From positions 1 to 26,470 of the forward strand of contig DATHCY010000235.1 of assembly GCA_035319305.1 (NCBI GenBank): a DNA stretch of 26,470 nucleotides, given 5' to 3'. This document shows, in pieces, positions 13,757-21,646 of the stretch. Within the stretch, counting starts at the first letter, position 1; each line of letters begins with the position of its first letter. Source of the DNA: Methanocella_A sp035319305. GTDB lineage: Archaea > Halobacteriota > Methanocellia > Methanocellales > Methanocellaceae. The position numbers and the translations under genes are program-made. Below the pieces are notes generated by a model, which searched no databases, was not told the DNA's origin, and saw only the letters and a program-made list of their open reading frames with translations.

Positions 13757-13930
13757 ATCAATGGCATATAGTCATTTTAACATGAAGCTAAATCGGCAGC
13801 CTATGGCCAGTCCCACGGTCAATAGTATCGTATGGTTGCTGGCCGGCGGGCAAATATCTAAGAATAGACTACAATTGTGCTGTATAGGCGAAAAAAGGAT
13901 CGCGGACGAAAAGGTTGGCGAACGTCCCTA

Positions 13931-14311
13931 TCAGAAGTTCGCCGTGGTGGTCACGCGCTCGCCAGTGTTGCCATCGTATGTCCGATCGAGGATCCGCGTC
14001 TTTTTTCCGTCCGGTGTCATCATCATCCTCTGGTATGACTGGTGGGATGTGACCGGGCTGTAGAATGGATTAAAACCTCCAAATGGCAAACCGATCCCTG
14101 CGGAAGTCGAGAGGTCGTTCATGGGCCAGATCGACTTTTCCACCTTTGTGGTCGTGTCCGGGGTGTCAACGCTATTGGACAGGGTATTGCCAAGTGAAAA
14201 ATGATCCGGGCCAAGTTTCGGTATGCTAAACAGAGATGCTCCGATCGGAGAAACCATCATTGCCAGCATCGCCAGTGCTACAAGCGGCATGATGTATAGA
14301 GTTCCCTTCAT
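13931..14311 (-). CDS. Small secreted protein of unknown function
   Basis: A 126-residue protein beginning MKGTLYIMPLVALAMLAMMV, a clear signal peptide followed by SPIGASLFS, probably cleaved near residue 25. The mature part is polar, without cysteines or later membrane spans, and ends near GKKTRILDRTYDGNTGERVT. No family is recognised. ATG 14311 is chosen over an upstream TTG (14338) because AGGAGGGTG (14322-14330) is an excellent Shine-Dalgarno. A CTTTTAAA box A (14371-14378, minus strand) predicts transcription from about 14346. It may be a lineage-specific envelope protein. Confidence 0.65.
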   Translation of the reverse strand: MKGTLYIMPLVALAMLAMMVSPIGASLFSIPKLGPDHFSLGNTLSNSVDTPDTTTKVEKSIWPMNDLSTSAGIGLPFGGFNPFYSPVTSHQSYQRMMMTPDGKKTRILDRTYDGNTGERVTTTANF

Positions 14312-14529
14312 CTTTAAATTACACCCTCCTGGTATCAACTAACTACCCGCTAACGAGTACAATGCCCGAGTTTAAAAGAGTTTATCGAAAAAATGCCGGC
14401 TACAGATAGCGATTAACCGGTCACCCCCAACCCACCAATGGTGATGGACTACTACAATAGCATGTAAGGTTGCCCGGGAAGAACGTCGTCACATTCGTCC
14501 ATGTGTAACCCGCATCAGGACCCCGTCTC

Positions 14530-16608
14530 TCATATACCTTCTACTTTGATCGGGCCCGGGTTGCCGATCACGTCAAACGTTGTTCTATCGTTGACCCTGC
14601 GGAACTCTAGGCTGAGGTTCCCTTTGCCCACCCGTAGGTTTTTGACCGTGACATATTTAAGCCAGTTGGGCAGCGCTGGTTTGACATATAGCTTACCGTT
14701 CGGCGCGTCTGGATAGAGTCCGAGCATCGTCTGGATAAACAGGATGATGCTGCCTGAAGCCCAGGCCTGAGGGCTGCATGTGGAATGGTATATCGCCGGC
14801 GGCTTGTTCTCCTCACGCCGGTACCCGCAGAATAATTCGGGGAGACGGTAGTCGAAGTGCCTGCACGCTTCGATCAGTCCGGTTATGATCTGGTTTGACT
14901 CCTCGGCGAAGCCATAATTTTTGAGCCCCCAGGCGATAAGCGAGTTATCGTGAGGCCATATCGATCCGTCATGGTAGCTCTGGGGATCGTAGGCTTTCTC
15001 GTTCGACGAGAGTGTACGCAGCCCCCATCCTGAGAACATGTCCTCGTCCAGGAAGCGTTTTGCCATCGAGCCGGCCTTGCCCTTATCGATCAGTCCGGAC
15101 CATAGGCAATGGCCCGGATTGGATGTGATGGAGTCGACAAGTCGCTTATCCCTGTCGAGGGCTTCCGCATAAAAGTTCTTCTCAGGCATCCAGAATTGGT
15201 CGTTGAACTTTCGTTTAATGTCTGTTGCTCTATCCTTCATAAAGGCCGTCAGTTCGCTGTCGGGGTACATCTCCGCGAACCTGAGCCGGGCGTCGTACGA
15301 ATACCCCTGTACTTCGGCGAGAGCGATTGGCGGCTCCGCAAGGTTGCCGTTGCTGAACACGATCGAGTCGTGGGAGTCCTTCCAGCCTTGGTTGACCAAG
15401 CCAAGTTTCTCCGACATGCGGATGTACTCGATGTATCCGTCTTTATCCAGATCCCCGTAGTTGTCGATCCATCGTGCCGCCGCCTCTGCCCCGCTATGCA
15501 GGTCGGATAGCAGGGCCGGGTCGCCCAGCCAGCGATTAGACTCCGACAGTAGGATTAGGTATAGCAACGTGGCATCGATGGTACCATAGTAGGGCGTATG
15601 GGGTATGTGGTGCAGGTTGGCCAGCTCGCCTTCCCTGATCTCGTGCAGGATCTTGCCCGGCTGCTCATCGGTCCATGTATCTACCTTATTGCCCTGGTAG
15701 ATCGTTAAAAACCGCAGCGTCGATTGAGAAAGGGTCGGGTTCAACATTAGCGTCTGCAGGCTGGTAATCAGGCTGTCCCGACCGAAGATCGTATCGTACC
15801 ACGGGATGCCTGCCGCGGGGACTAGCAGTCCTTTCTTGGTATTGATAATCAGTGATCGTAAATCTAGTATGCATGTCTCAATGACACTGTTCATCACGTC
15901 GCTGTCCGTAGATATCTGGGTGAGCTGGCGCTGCCACTGGTCGTATGACTCCTCGATCTCCTTCTTGGCCACGCCGTACTCCTGCCGTATGACCGGTACC
16001 CCGCCCAGGGTCATGACCACCTCTATGTCGATCTCCTTCGTCTCATAGGGCTCGACTTCAACGTTAAATACTGCCATGTCCCAGTAGATTTCCGGAACCG
16101 GCTTGAAATAGAACTCTGTTCTGCGGATCACGTTATCAAGGCCCTCGTATCGTAGGATGATGTTCTTGCCCTCCTCACCTTCGATCAACGCCCGCAGGCC
16201 TCGACGTACCTGGCTGATTCCTTTTACTTCGAAGATGTCCCGAAAGTCGGTATCGTAGGAGAGTTCTAGCTGAAGCTTGACCGGGACGCTATTCGTGTTT
16301 TTTACGAAAAGCTTCTCATAAAAATTTGTGCTGATAAACATCGTCCTGAGGATGTGAAGGGTGCCTTCAGGCACGTTATCCCCGTTTATTCCGATCAGCT
16401 CGGGATTGGTCAGGGATATATTGGCGATGTATCCCCGCCGAGTGAAGCTCAGCGGCACCATGCTTGTACCATTGAGCTTCAGTATATACTTGTTCAGGTA
16501 TCTAGTATCCGATCTGAATAGGCCGAGAGGGGTGCCTCTGGGTACGTTGCCCATGTTGTCTGTGACCATAAAGGTCGTACCTTCGTTTATGACTATGGTA
16601 TCGTTCAT
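14530..16608 (-). CDS. Glycogen debranching / amylo-alpha-1,6-glucosidase family protein
   Basis: A 692-residue protein with two parts. Residues 1-210 (DTIVINEGTTFMVTDNMGNV, FRSDTRYLNKY) are the N-terminal beta-rich domain of archaeal and bacterial debranching-type enzymes (GDE_N_bis-like). Residues about 240-640 form an (alpha/alpha)6 glucosidase domain with the hallmark IPWYDTIFGRDSLIT (268-282), where the Asp residues include the probable general acid, and YDPQSYHDGSIWPHDNSLIA later. It probably hydrolyses alpha-glucosidic links in glycogen-like or compatible-solute glucans in the cytoplasm; no signal peptide is present. It starts 20 bases after the GT4 gene, so the two form an operon. Confidence 0.85.
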   Translation of the reverse strand: MNDTIVINEGTTFMVTDNMGNVPRGTPLGLFRSDTRYLNKYILKLNGTSMVPLSFTRRGYIANISLTNPELIGINGDNVPEGTLHILRTMFISTNFYEKLFVKNTNSVPVKLQLELSYDTDFRDIFEVKGISQVRRGLRALIEGEEGKNIILRYEGLDNVIRRTEFYFKPVPEIYWDMAVFNVEVEPYETKEIDIEVVMTLGGVPVIRQEYGVAKKEIEESYDQWQRQLTQISTDSDVMNSVIETCILDLRSLIINTKKGLLVPAAGIPWYDTIFGRDSLITSLQTLMLNPTLSQSTLRFLTIYQGNKVDTWTDEQPGKILHEIREGELANLHHIPHTPYYGTIDATLLYLILLSESNRWLGDPALLSDLHSGAEAAARWIDNYGDLDKDGYIEYIRMSEKLGLVNQGWKDSHDSIVFSNGNLAEPPIALAEVQGYSYDARLRFAEMYPDSELTAFMKDRATDIKRKFNDQFWMPEKNFYAEALDRDKRLVDSITSNPGHCLWSGLIDKGKAGSMAKRFLDEDMFSGWGLRTLSSNEKAYDPQSYHDGSIWPHDNSLIAWGLKNYGFAEESNQIITGLIEACRHFDYRLPELFCGYRREENKPPAIYHSTCSPQAWASGSIILFIQTMLGLYPDAPNGKLYVKPALPNWLKYVTVKNLRVGKGNLSLEFRRVNDRTTFDVIGNPGPIKVEGI

Positions 16609-16628
16609 AAGCGGAAGCCTTGTGCCAT

Positions 16629-17909
16629 CTAGATCTTCGACTGGTCCGCGTAGCTGGTTCCAATGCCTTTGCTATCTGGTCCAGGCTCAATCACGGTGTT
16701 CATGCGATCTACCTTTTTCACGATGCTCGCGTTCACCAGCCGGTGGTAAAGGTCTTCCATCTTCAGGGCCATCTTCCGCGAGTCAAACCTCTCAAGGGCA
16801 AGCTCTCTGCCGTTGACCCCGAAATACCTGGCAAGCTCCTGGTTCTTGATCAGTTTCTCGATACTATCGGCCAGCTGCGCGGCCAGCGTATTAGGATCTG
16901 GGTCTAGCACGATACCATTGATCCCGTGCTGAGTGCTCTCCACCAGGCCGCCGCTCCGAGTGACGATGACCGGCTTACCGCATGCCATCCCTTCGACCGG
17001 GGCGATCCCGAAGGCTTCACCCTGGGGCATGATCGTTGGATACAGTATGATATCGGATGCCTGCATATACCAGGGCATCTCATCGTTGGTTGCCGCGATG
17101 AATAGGATATTATTGCCCACCTTTAGGTCCTTGATAAACGATCGGGTACATTCTCTAAACGCAGGACGCTCATTTTCGAAGTCCACAGAGTCGCCGTTGC
17201 CGCTTACTACCAGGCAGATCTCGGGGTATCTGTCCATGAGCATGGATACCGCCTCAATGCTGTGCAGGGTCCCTTTCGATTTGCACGCCCTTGCCGGATG
17301 AAACACCACCTTCCTACCCTCCAGGCCAAGCCTGGATTTGGCTGTCTCCCGGTCGGGCGCCACGTCATATTTGCTCAGATCGACCCCGTGGTAATGGACC
17401 TCTACCCTGTCCGGCGGGAGATTCGCATCGAATATGCAAGGGCTCTTCATGTGGTAGCTGACCGCGACGATCTTATCCCAGCCGATATCCTTGAGCAAGT
17501 GCCTGCACAGGGCGTCCTCCCAGTAGTTATGTATCGTGAGCACGATAGGTATGCTGTACTTCTTGGACAGTTCATCTAGACACTCGGCATGATCGGGTAT
17601 AAAATAGTGGAAGTTATGTGCGTGGATAATTTCAGGGTTCTCCCGGACGATGAACCGCTCCATCATATCGTACACGCGATCATACCGACCGGATACAGGG
17701 GCTTTGCGCTGTAGGAACTCCAGGCTCATATACTCTTCTGAGGTGATGTTGATCCAGCGGCTTGACCGATCGTCCCTCTCCGGGTGTGGGCAGGTAAGCA
17801 GCGAAATCGCGTGCCCTCTCCTGGCCAGCTCTTTATAAAGATAAACAAGATGTGATTCGACACCTCCGACTACAGGGGGAAACGCCCAGTGCATAACGCC
17901 AATTTTCAT
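16629..17909 (-). CDS. Family 4 glycosyltransferase (GT-B fold)
   Basis: About 426 residues. The N-terminus MKIGVMHWAFPPVVGGVESH is a typical GT4 opening with the Gly-Gly loop. The C-terminal nucleotide-sugar-binding part has GEAFGIAPVEGMACGKPVI, giving the E-x7-E motif of retaining GT4 enzymes. It probably transfers a sugar from an NDP-sugar to a glycan or solute. Pairing with a debranching enzyme suggests storage-glucan or glycoconjugate metabolism, but the donor and acceptor are unknown. ATG 17909 is preferred to an in-frame TTG (17927), because the protein then begins with the conserved MKIG motif; the Shine-Dalgarno is weak. A TTTAAAAA box (about 17943-17950, minus strand) fits a short leader. 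Confidence 0.88.
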   Translation of the reverse strand: MKIGVMHWAFPPVVGGVESHLVYLYKELARRGHAISLLTCPHPERDDRSSRWINITSEEYMSLEFLQRKAPVSGRYDRVYDMMERFIVRENPEIIHAHNFHYFIPDHAECLDELSKKYSIPIVLTIHNYWEDALCRHLLKDIGWDKIVAVSYHMKSPCIFDANLPPDRVEVHYHGVDLSKYDVAPDRETAKSRLGLEGRKVVFHPARACKSKGTLHSIEAVSMLMDRYPEICLVVSGNGDSVDFENERPAFRECTRSFIKDLKVGNNILFIAATNDEMPWYMQASDIILYPTIMPQGEAFGIAPVEGMACGKPVIVTRSGGLVESTQHGINGIVLDPDPNTLAAQLADSIEKLIKNQELARYFGVNGRELALERFDSRKMALKMEDLYHRLVNASIVKKVDRMNTVIEPGPDSKGIGTSYADQSKI

Positions 17910-18973
17910 AATATCGACCAAACCCAATTATCTTTTGGCTTTTTTAAATCTGATCTCTATTAAAAACAGCAATGGTTCTGGCCGCCCACCTTTTTAACAT
18001 TAGCATCCGGCAGATAGCTATGCGATAGCTAACCTCTTGGCATTAGCAACTTCATCGTGACCGCGCCCGGGGAGAACCTGGTGTCCGCTCCCTGCAACGA
18101 ACGGATCTCCCCGCTGCCGACCCACTATTAATAAACACCGATACAAACTCGTTGATCTTTCCCGAATCCGAATCACAGATCGATCCCCGCGCCCCTTATC
18201 CGACATATCCGGGAGCTCGAAGAGAAGATCGAGCAGAGTCATGTTGTAGACCGCCAGAAATTCAAAGCCCCGGCTATCGAACATCTTTGCCGCGTACCCA
18301 ACGATAACTACCTTTACCACGGGACCGTTAAGCTACCCTCGCGACCTCACATAGACCCTCCTCGCCACTACGACGAACTGGATTTAGTAATCCAACCTAC
18401 CGAGCGTTATCAAACGGACACACCACTATTGTCACATCCGCAGAGAGAGGTAGTAATCGGTCCATTACCAGTCGATTTTTTCCGCATCCCGTACTGCCCT
18501 GCTGATAATTCATAGGACAGCCATCCCGCCGCGTTAACCCCCCATCGAGATTTGGTCCCGGGTATTCGGCCTCCGAGGATCCTTAGCGTCCAGGATTGAT
18601 GTTGTCACCCATAATCAACTATCACCGGAGATCAAGATACGCCTTCGAGAATGATACTATCGTAGCCGGCAAATCTTAGCTTGAGTTCTCGGCATCCGCC
18701 CATGCATGAGTCGGGAACGTGCCGTCAGGTGCGATTAGGTTGCCGATGCGGTACTGTTTCCGGTTGGCGTTGCAGTTGCCTATGATCACGCTCATGAAGA
18801 GGTACAAGAAGTTCTTTGTAGCGCAGACCCCTATTTTTCCTGATCTCCCGCACCGCGCGTGGTATGCAGCCAGAGCTTTTCATCATAGGCAGGCTCTGGT
18901 GATGTCAGGGATCTCCTATCTGGTAAGTGCGATCCGTCAGGTTAATCCGCAGCAACTCGACTCAGAGACCTTT
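17910..18973. other. 1-kb region with gene relics only
   Basis: Beyond the GT4 promoter no intact gene is visible. The minus strand carries a frameshifted MoaD-like pseudogene (18029-18320), an AOR-like N-terminal fragment (18905-18976), and, at about 18679-18879, a stop-bounded frame with GVCATKNF and 36 residues later HAWADAE, reminiscent of a transglutaminase-like Cys/His pair. A phrase ILGGRIPGTKS encoded near 18560-18595 weakly resembles the LGGRGLG motif of aldehyde:ferredoxin oxidoreductases. None of these could be expressed as a full protein. Confidence 0.5.
18029..18320 (-). pseudogene. Frameshifted MoaD/ThiS-like beta-grasp pseudogene
   Basis: Pieces of one small protein lie in three frames. 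Frame 1 from GTG 18320: MVKVVIVGYAAKMFDSRGFE, then VYNMTLLDLLFELPDM. Frame 2: DSGKINEFVSVFIN, matching the MoaD phrase (GKLNEFVIVLVNG). Frame 3: EIRSLQGADTRFSPG, matching the MoaD NGREIRxLxGxDTxLxxGD loop, ending at a stop at 18029. The C-terminal Gly-Gly needed for thiocarboxylation is gone. Summed length (about 97 codons) equals a normal MoaD. Such proteins often accompany tungsten aldehyde oxidoreductases, whose relic lies just upstream on the same strand. At least two frameshifts are needed, so it is clearly inactive unless the sequence is faulty. Confidence 0.7.
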
Positions 18974-18976
18974 CAT
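18905..18976 (-). pseudogene. N-terminal relic of an aldehyde:ferredoxin oxidoreductase-like gene
   Basis: From ATG 18976 the frame reads MKGL, stop, VELLRINLTDRTYQIGDP, stop. LLRINLTDRTY is characteristic of the extreme N-terminus of tungsten-containing AOR family proteins. The ATG overlaps the TGA of the upstream aldolase gene (ATGA), as expected of an operon partner. About 600 codons of AOR are missing or unrecognisable before the MoaD relic. The match is short, so it is a proposal. Confidence 0.5.
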
Positions 18977-19866
18977 GCAAATATCTCCTCGATGATGCCC
19001 GCATTTCTGAGATGATTCTCGACTTTAACGCGATCATCGTCGGAGAGCTCTTGCAGCGGCGCCCTGACATGACCTGCCGGAAACCCCTGCACTGTCAGCG
19101 CATACTTGATAGCGGCCGGAAATGTGCCGACCTGCATGGCTCTGATGGCATGGTTGAGCGACTTCTGCAGTTCAAACGCCTTGCAGTGATCGCCACTGCA
19201 CATGGCCCTGTACATCTCCGTACATATCCTGGGCGCGATACATGCACTGCCGATCATCATGCCCTTTGCGCCAAGTGCCAGCCCAGTGCTGGCTAGGGTA
19301 TCCATTCCAACCATCACCGAGAACTCCCTGGGGGCTCTGTTGATGAATTCGGCCAGTTTCGCCGCGTCGCCCTCGCTGTCCTTAAGCCCGACGATCCTCT
19401 CGTCCATCGCAAAGTCATCCATAATGTCGGGCATGATGCGGTTACCGGCAAACGAGGGGATGTTATAGGCCATAACCGGAAAGTCGATTGCACCGACGAT
19501 GTCCAGATAGTGGTGGGCGATCCCCTCCTGTGTGGGATGATAAAAGTACGGCTCCACAGCTATCACCGCATCGGCTCCCGCATCCTTGATGTGCTTGGCC
19601 AGCGCTATCGTCTCTCGGGAAGAAGCCGACCCTGCGTTGATAATCAGATCCATCTTTTTCACCGCCCCCGCTGCAACCTCCACGACTTTTCTCCGCTCAT
19701 CCCCGTTCATCAGCGCAAACTCGCCAGCAGTGCCCATGACCAGCAGGCCATCTATATCCGTCTCCTCAAAATGCGCCATGAGCTCTTTTAGCAATACGTT
19801 ATCAAGGTCGCCGTTTCTCCGGAACGGCGTGGGCATAGCAGCATACACTCCCTCAGGATGATACAT
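18973..19866 (-). CDS. DapA/N-acetylneuraminate lyase-superfamily class I aldolase
   Basis: A 297-residue TIM-barrel aldolase of the DHDPS/NAL/KDG-aldolase family. Visible elements are GTAGEF (45-50, in place of GTTGE), YNIPS with Tyr134 as the proton relay, and the Schiff-base lysine in GLKDSEGD (Lys162). The length is normal. The GTAGEF variant and the neighbourhood argue against lysine-pathway DHDPS; a 2-keto-3-deoxy-acid aldolase-like role is more likely, the substrate unknown. ATG 19866 is preferred over GTG 19881 because GGAGG precedes it by 8 bases. Its stop overlaps the ATG of the decayed AOR-like gene, so it was once the first gene of an aldolase-AOR-MoaD operon and is now the only intact member. 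Confidence 0.85.
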   Translation of the reverse strand: MYHPEGVYAAMPTPFRRNGDLDNVLLKELMAHFEETDIDGLLVMGTAGEFALMNGDERRKVVEVAAGAVKKMDLIINAGSASSRETIALAKHIKDAGADAVIAVEPYFYHPTQEGIAHHYLDIVGAIDFPVMAYNIPSFAGNRIMPDIMDDFAMDERIVGLKDSEGDAAKLAEFINRAPREFSVMVGMDTLASTGLALGAKGMMIGSACIAPRICTEMYRAMCSGDHCKAFELQKSLNHAIRAMQVGTFPAAIKYALTVQGFPAGHVRAPLQELSDDDRVKVENHLRNAGIIEEIFA

Positions 19867-20233
19867 ACAAAACGCCTCCACTATCTTTTATATGGTGGGA
19901 CTATACGGATATTATACGTTATACCCGAAATAACGGTGGTACTTGTAACCGGGTTTCCTCAGACTACTACAATTAAAAATATGCCGCATAGAGCCTTCGA
20001 ATGAGAACAAATGCTACGCTTGAATATAAATTCCCATCACCCATGTTTGCTGTAGTTGGTATCTGTAGTCTTGCGATCCGCCCTTGCGATCCGCCCTTGC
20101 GATCCGCCCTTACCAGGATTCCTATAGTTATCACGAAAATACAAAAATACTGGTTAAAACACGAGGGCATCGACAAGCGTGGATAATAAACGGACCCGAC
20201 TCACTATAACCTATTGCAAAACCATCAAAAGGA
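19867..20233. other. Intergenic region between aldolase and Nudix genes
   Basis: It contains the aldolase promoter (TATA-like CATATAAAAG and CGTATAATATCC on the minus strand, 19885-19922) and a perfect triple repeat of TTGCGATCCGCCC at 20071-20109. A 61-codon plus-strand frame (20001-20186) spans the repeat; I see no support for it being a gene. Confidence 0.5.
20071..20109 (+). repeat. Three tandem copies of a 13-bp unit
   Basis: TTGCGATCCGCCC occurs at 20071-20083, 20084-20096 and 20097-20109 without mismatch. Confidence 0.95.
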
Positions 20234-20605
20234 CTATAACCGACTTTTCTCTATCGTTTGTCGTGCTGCAGCCAGCATTCTCTGATATTCAACCAGCGGA
20301 AACGACAGATCTGATGGCAGCTCGCTAAAAAGGCGCAATTCGACGATCTCTTTTGCATCAGGGGTGATCGGGAGCTTTTTCCCGATCACGCCCGAATACA
20401 CTAGTCCGCCCTCTTCGCGTTCCAGCGCCCTGAGGTTGCTCACGTCATATCCGGTCTCTTCCCTGAACTCGCGTATGGCGCCAGCCTCGGGATCTTCACC
20501 GTGATTCAGCTTGCCGCCGGGCATCTCCCATGACCTGCGGGCATGTCGGACCATTAGAAAACGATCGCCGCTGAACGCAATGACATAGACATAGTGGATC
20601 GTCAT
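20234..20605 (-). CDS. Nudix hydrolase (MutT-like)
   Basis: A 123-residue single-domain protein with a complete Nudix box, G-x5-E-x7-REFREETGY, at about residues 31-53. Glu46, Glu49 and Glu50 would bind the metal. Nudix enzymes hydrolyse a nucleoside diphosphate linked to another moiety; the actual substrate cannot be told, and 8-oxo-dGTP or a related nucleotide is only one option. ATG 20605 (MTIHYVYVIAFSG) is preferred to GTG 20614 as it begins at the first beta strand; no clear Shine-Dalgarno is seen for either. The start codon is only about 20 bases from a relic IS200/IS605-type right end, so its natural promoter may have been disturbed. Confidence 0.85.
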   Translation of the reverse strand: MTIHYVYVIAFSGDRFLMVRHARRSWEMPGGKLNHGEDPEAGAIREFREETGYDVSNLRALEREEGGLVYSGVIGKKLPITPDAKEIVELRLFSELPSDLSFPLVEYQRMLAAARQTIEKSRL

Positions 20606-20623
20606 AGACAACACTGTTAAGAG

Positions 20624-20734
20624 TGGATTACCACGCCCTGGGGGCTATGGTTTCCTGTTTCATAGAAAAACGCTGTCATCCGTGGGTGGTATAGGCGTGA
20701 TTCTTCTTCAGGCTAAGGCCGGAGACCGGCCTTA
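20624..20734 (-). ncRNA. Second, more decayed IS200/IS605 right-end / omega-RNA relic
   Basis: On the minus strand the order is: perfect hairpin TAAGGCCGG-TCT-CCGGCCTTA (20734-20714), CCTGAAGAAGAAT (near 20712-20700), then CAGGAAACCATAGCCC and a GCCC-CCA-GGGC stem with GTGG (20656-20628). This parallels the structured RNA upstream of ycaO, which has CCTGAAGGAGAAT then CAGGAAACCACAGCCC, GGGC and GGTGG at matching spacing. The terminal TTGAC is lost (TAATC). No transposase frame is nearby. Confidence 0.5.
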
Positions 20735-20878
20735 CCTCTGAATGTTCTAATGTTATATAGTCGTTTGGTTAATAATGGAATGCATGCTGAAAGAGCTGAG
20801 AGGTTAAATTTACCCTGCTAAAACGACTAGGTTTGATAAAACCTGTGCCCATCAAATAAAATAAAAGGTCAGGCTAGG

Positions 20879-21199
20879 TTAGAATGTGACCCGGGTGTTG
20901 GCAAGCGCCCACTCGACGATCCCGGAGTATTTGTCCTTCAGGCTGTATTCGTATTTGGCATCGTACGAGTTCTTGTGTGCATGTAGGATGCCAAGCTTGG
21001 AGTGTATGACGCCCAGCATCGCAGTGACCTGTTTCAGCGTAATTGAAAAGTTACGTTCGACGAGGATCCTGTGGAGCGTGTCCGCGGTCAACCTCTTGAG
21101 TTTTACAAATGCCTGTAATACTACTCTTCGTGTACCGTTGATGTCCGTCTTCAGATAATCATCTAGACGTTTAGTAATCTCATTTACAATGAAATCCAT
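20879..21199 (-). CDS. DUF2551-like small archaeal protein (winged-helix-like)
   Basis: A 106-residue protein: DFIVNEITKRLDDYLKTDIN, GTRRVVLQAFVKLKRLTADT, LHRILVERNFSITLKQVTAM, LGVIHSKLGILHAHKNSYD and YEYSLKDKYSGIVEWALA. The helix-helix-helix plus beta-wing order and the G-RR-VL--F---K--T pattern match my recollection of DUF2551, a methanogen family probably having a winged-helix fold; DNA binding is likely but unproven. ATG 21199 follows AGGG by about 6 bases. A minus-strand GTTAAATA box near 21245-21252 gives a leader of about 25 bases. Confidence 0.6.
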   Translation of the reverse strand: MDFIVNEITKRLDDYLKTDINGTRRVVLQAFVKLKRLTADTLHRILVERNFSITLKQVTAMLGVIHSKLGILHAHKNSYDAKYEYSLKDKYSGIVEWALANTRVTF

Positions 21200-21425
21200 T
21201 TTAATCCCTACCGATAATCCCTGATGGTATTTATGACATAGTCATATTTAACTCTTTCTTAACAAGCAGTTAATTACGATCTAAATATATTAATTAGATA
21301 TTGTAGGTGACGGGCTAGAAATAGTCCGATTTGTCTGAGGTAATATGAAAGATGTTTTTATCTTAATTTGAGAAAAATTTTCCCTTGCTATACCATTACT
21401 GTATAATTTTTCTTGTTTTCTTTCA

Positions 21426-21497
21426 TGCGGCTACCGGGAATTGAACCCGGACTTCGAGCTTGGGAAGCTCATGTCATAGCCACTAGACCATAGCCGC
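21426..21497 (-). tRNA. tRNA-Gly (anticodon CCC)
   Basis: A 72-nt cloverleaf: acceptor GCGGCTA/TAGCCGC, D arm GTC...GAC with loop TAGTGGCTAT, anticodon stem around the loop TTCCCAA (anticodon CCC, reading GGG), T arm CCGGG-TTCAATT-CCCGG, discriminator A. CCA is not encoded (TGA follows). A box A with CATATATGAA (21521-21530) preceded by an A-run lies about 29 bases upstream. Confidence 0.95.
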
Positions 21498-21517
21498 GCC
21501 TGAACAAAAGATAAGGT

Positions 21518-21537
21518 TATTCATATATGAATTTTTT
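21518..21537 (-). promoter_or_regulatory. tRNA-Gly promoter
   Basis: Minus-strand AAAAAATTCATATATGAA combines an A-rich BRE with a TATA element about 25-30 bases before the mature 5' end. Confidence 0.6.
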
Positions 21538-21646
21538 GATTTCTGAGGACTCTAGGGTTTTTTAGGTGCGGGGCGCTGTGAAGATGCTACGTCCACGCTT
21601 GACTTTTTCGGATGGCAGCGGGACTTCAGGTTGTTAAAAAATGCTT

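Larger units (their letters stand above)
13105..13930. other. Repeat-rich gene desert of about 820 bases
   Basis: The stretch holds three different short repeat families (17-bp tandem, TTTGAGGGTA motifs, and 27-32-nt degenerate repeats at 13662-13756). Base composition drops to AT-rich relative to the neighbours. I see no convincing protein gene: the short frames are repeat translations. A minus-strand frame 13538-13753 has a 10-residue periodicity that simply follows the DNA repeat. Confidence 0.6.

Noticed and set aside
20001..20186. A 61-codon plus-strand frame with an ATG
   Set aside because: It runs across the 13-bp triple repeat and lacks a Shine-Dalgarno and any known motif.
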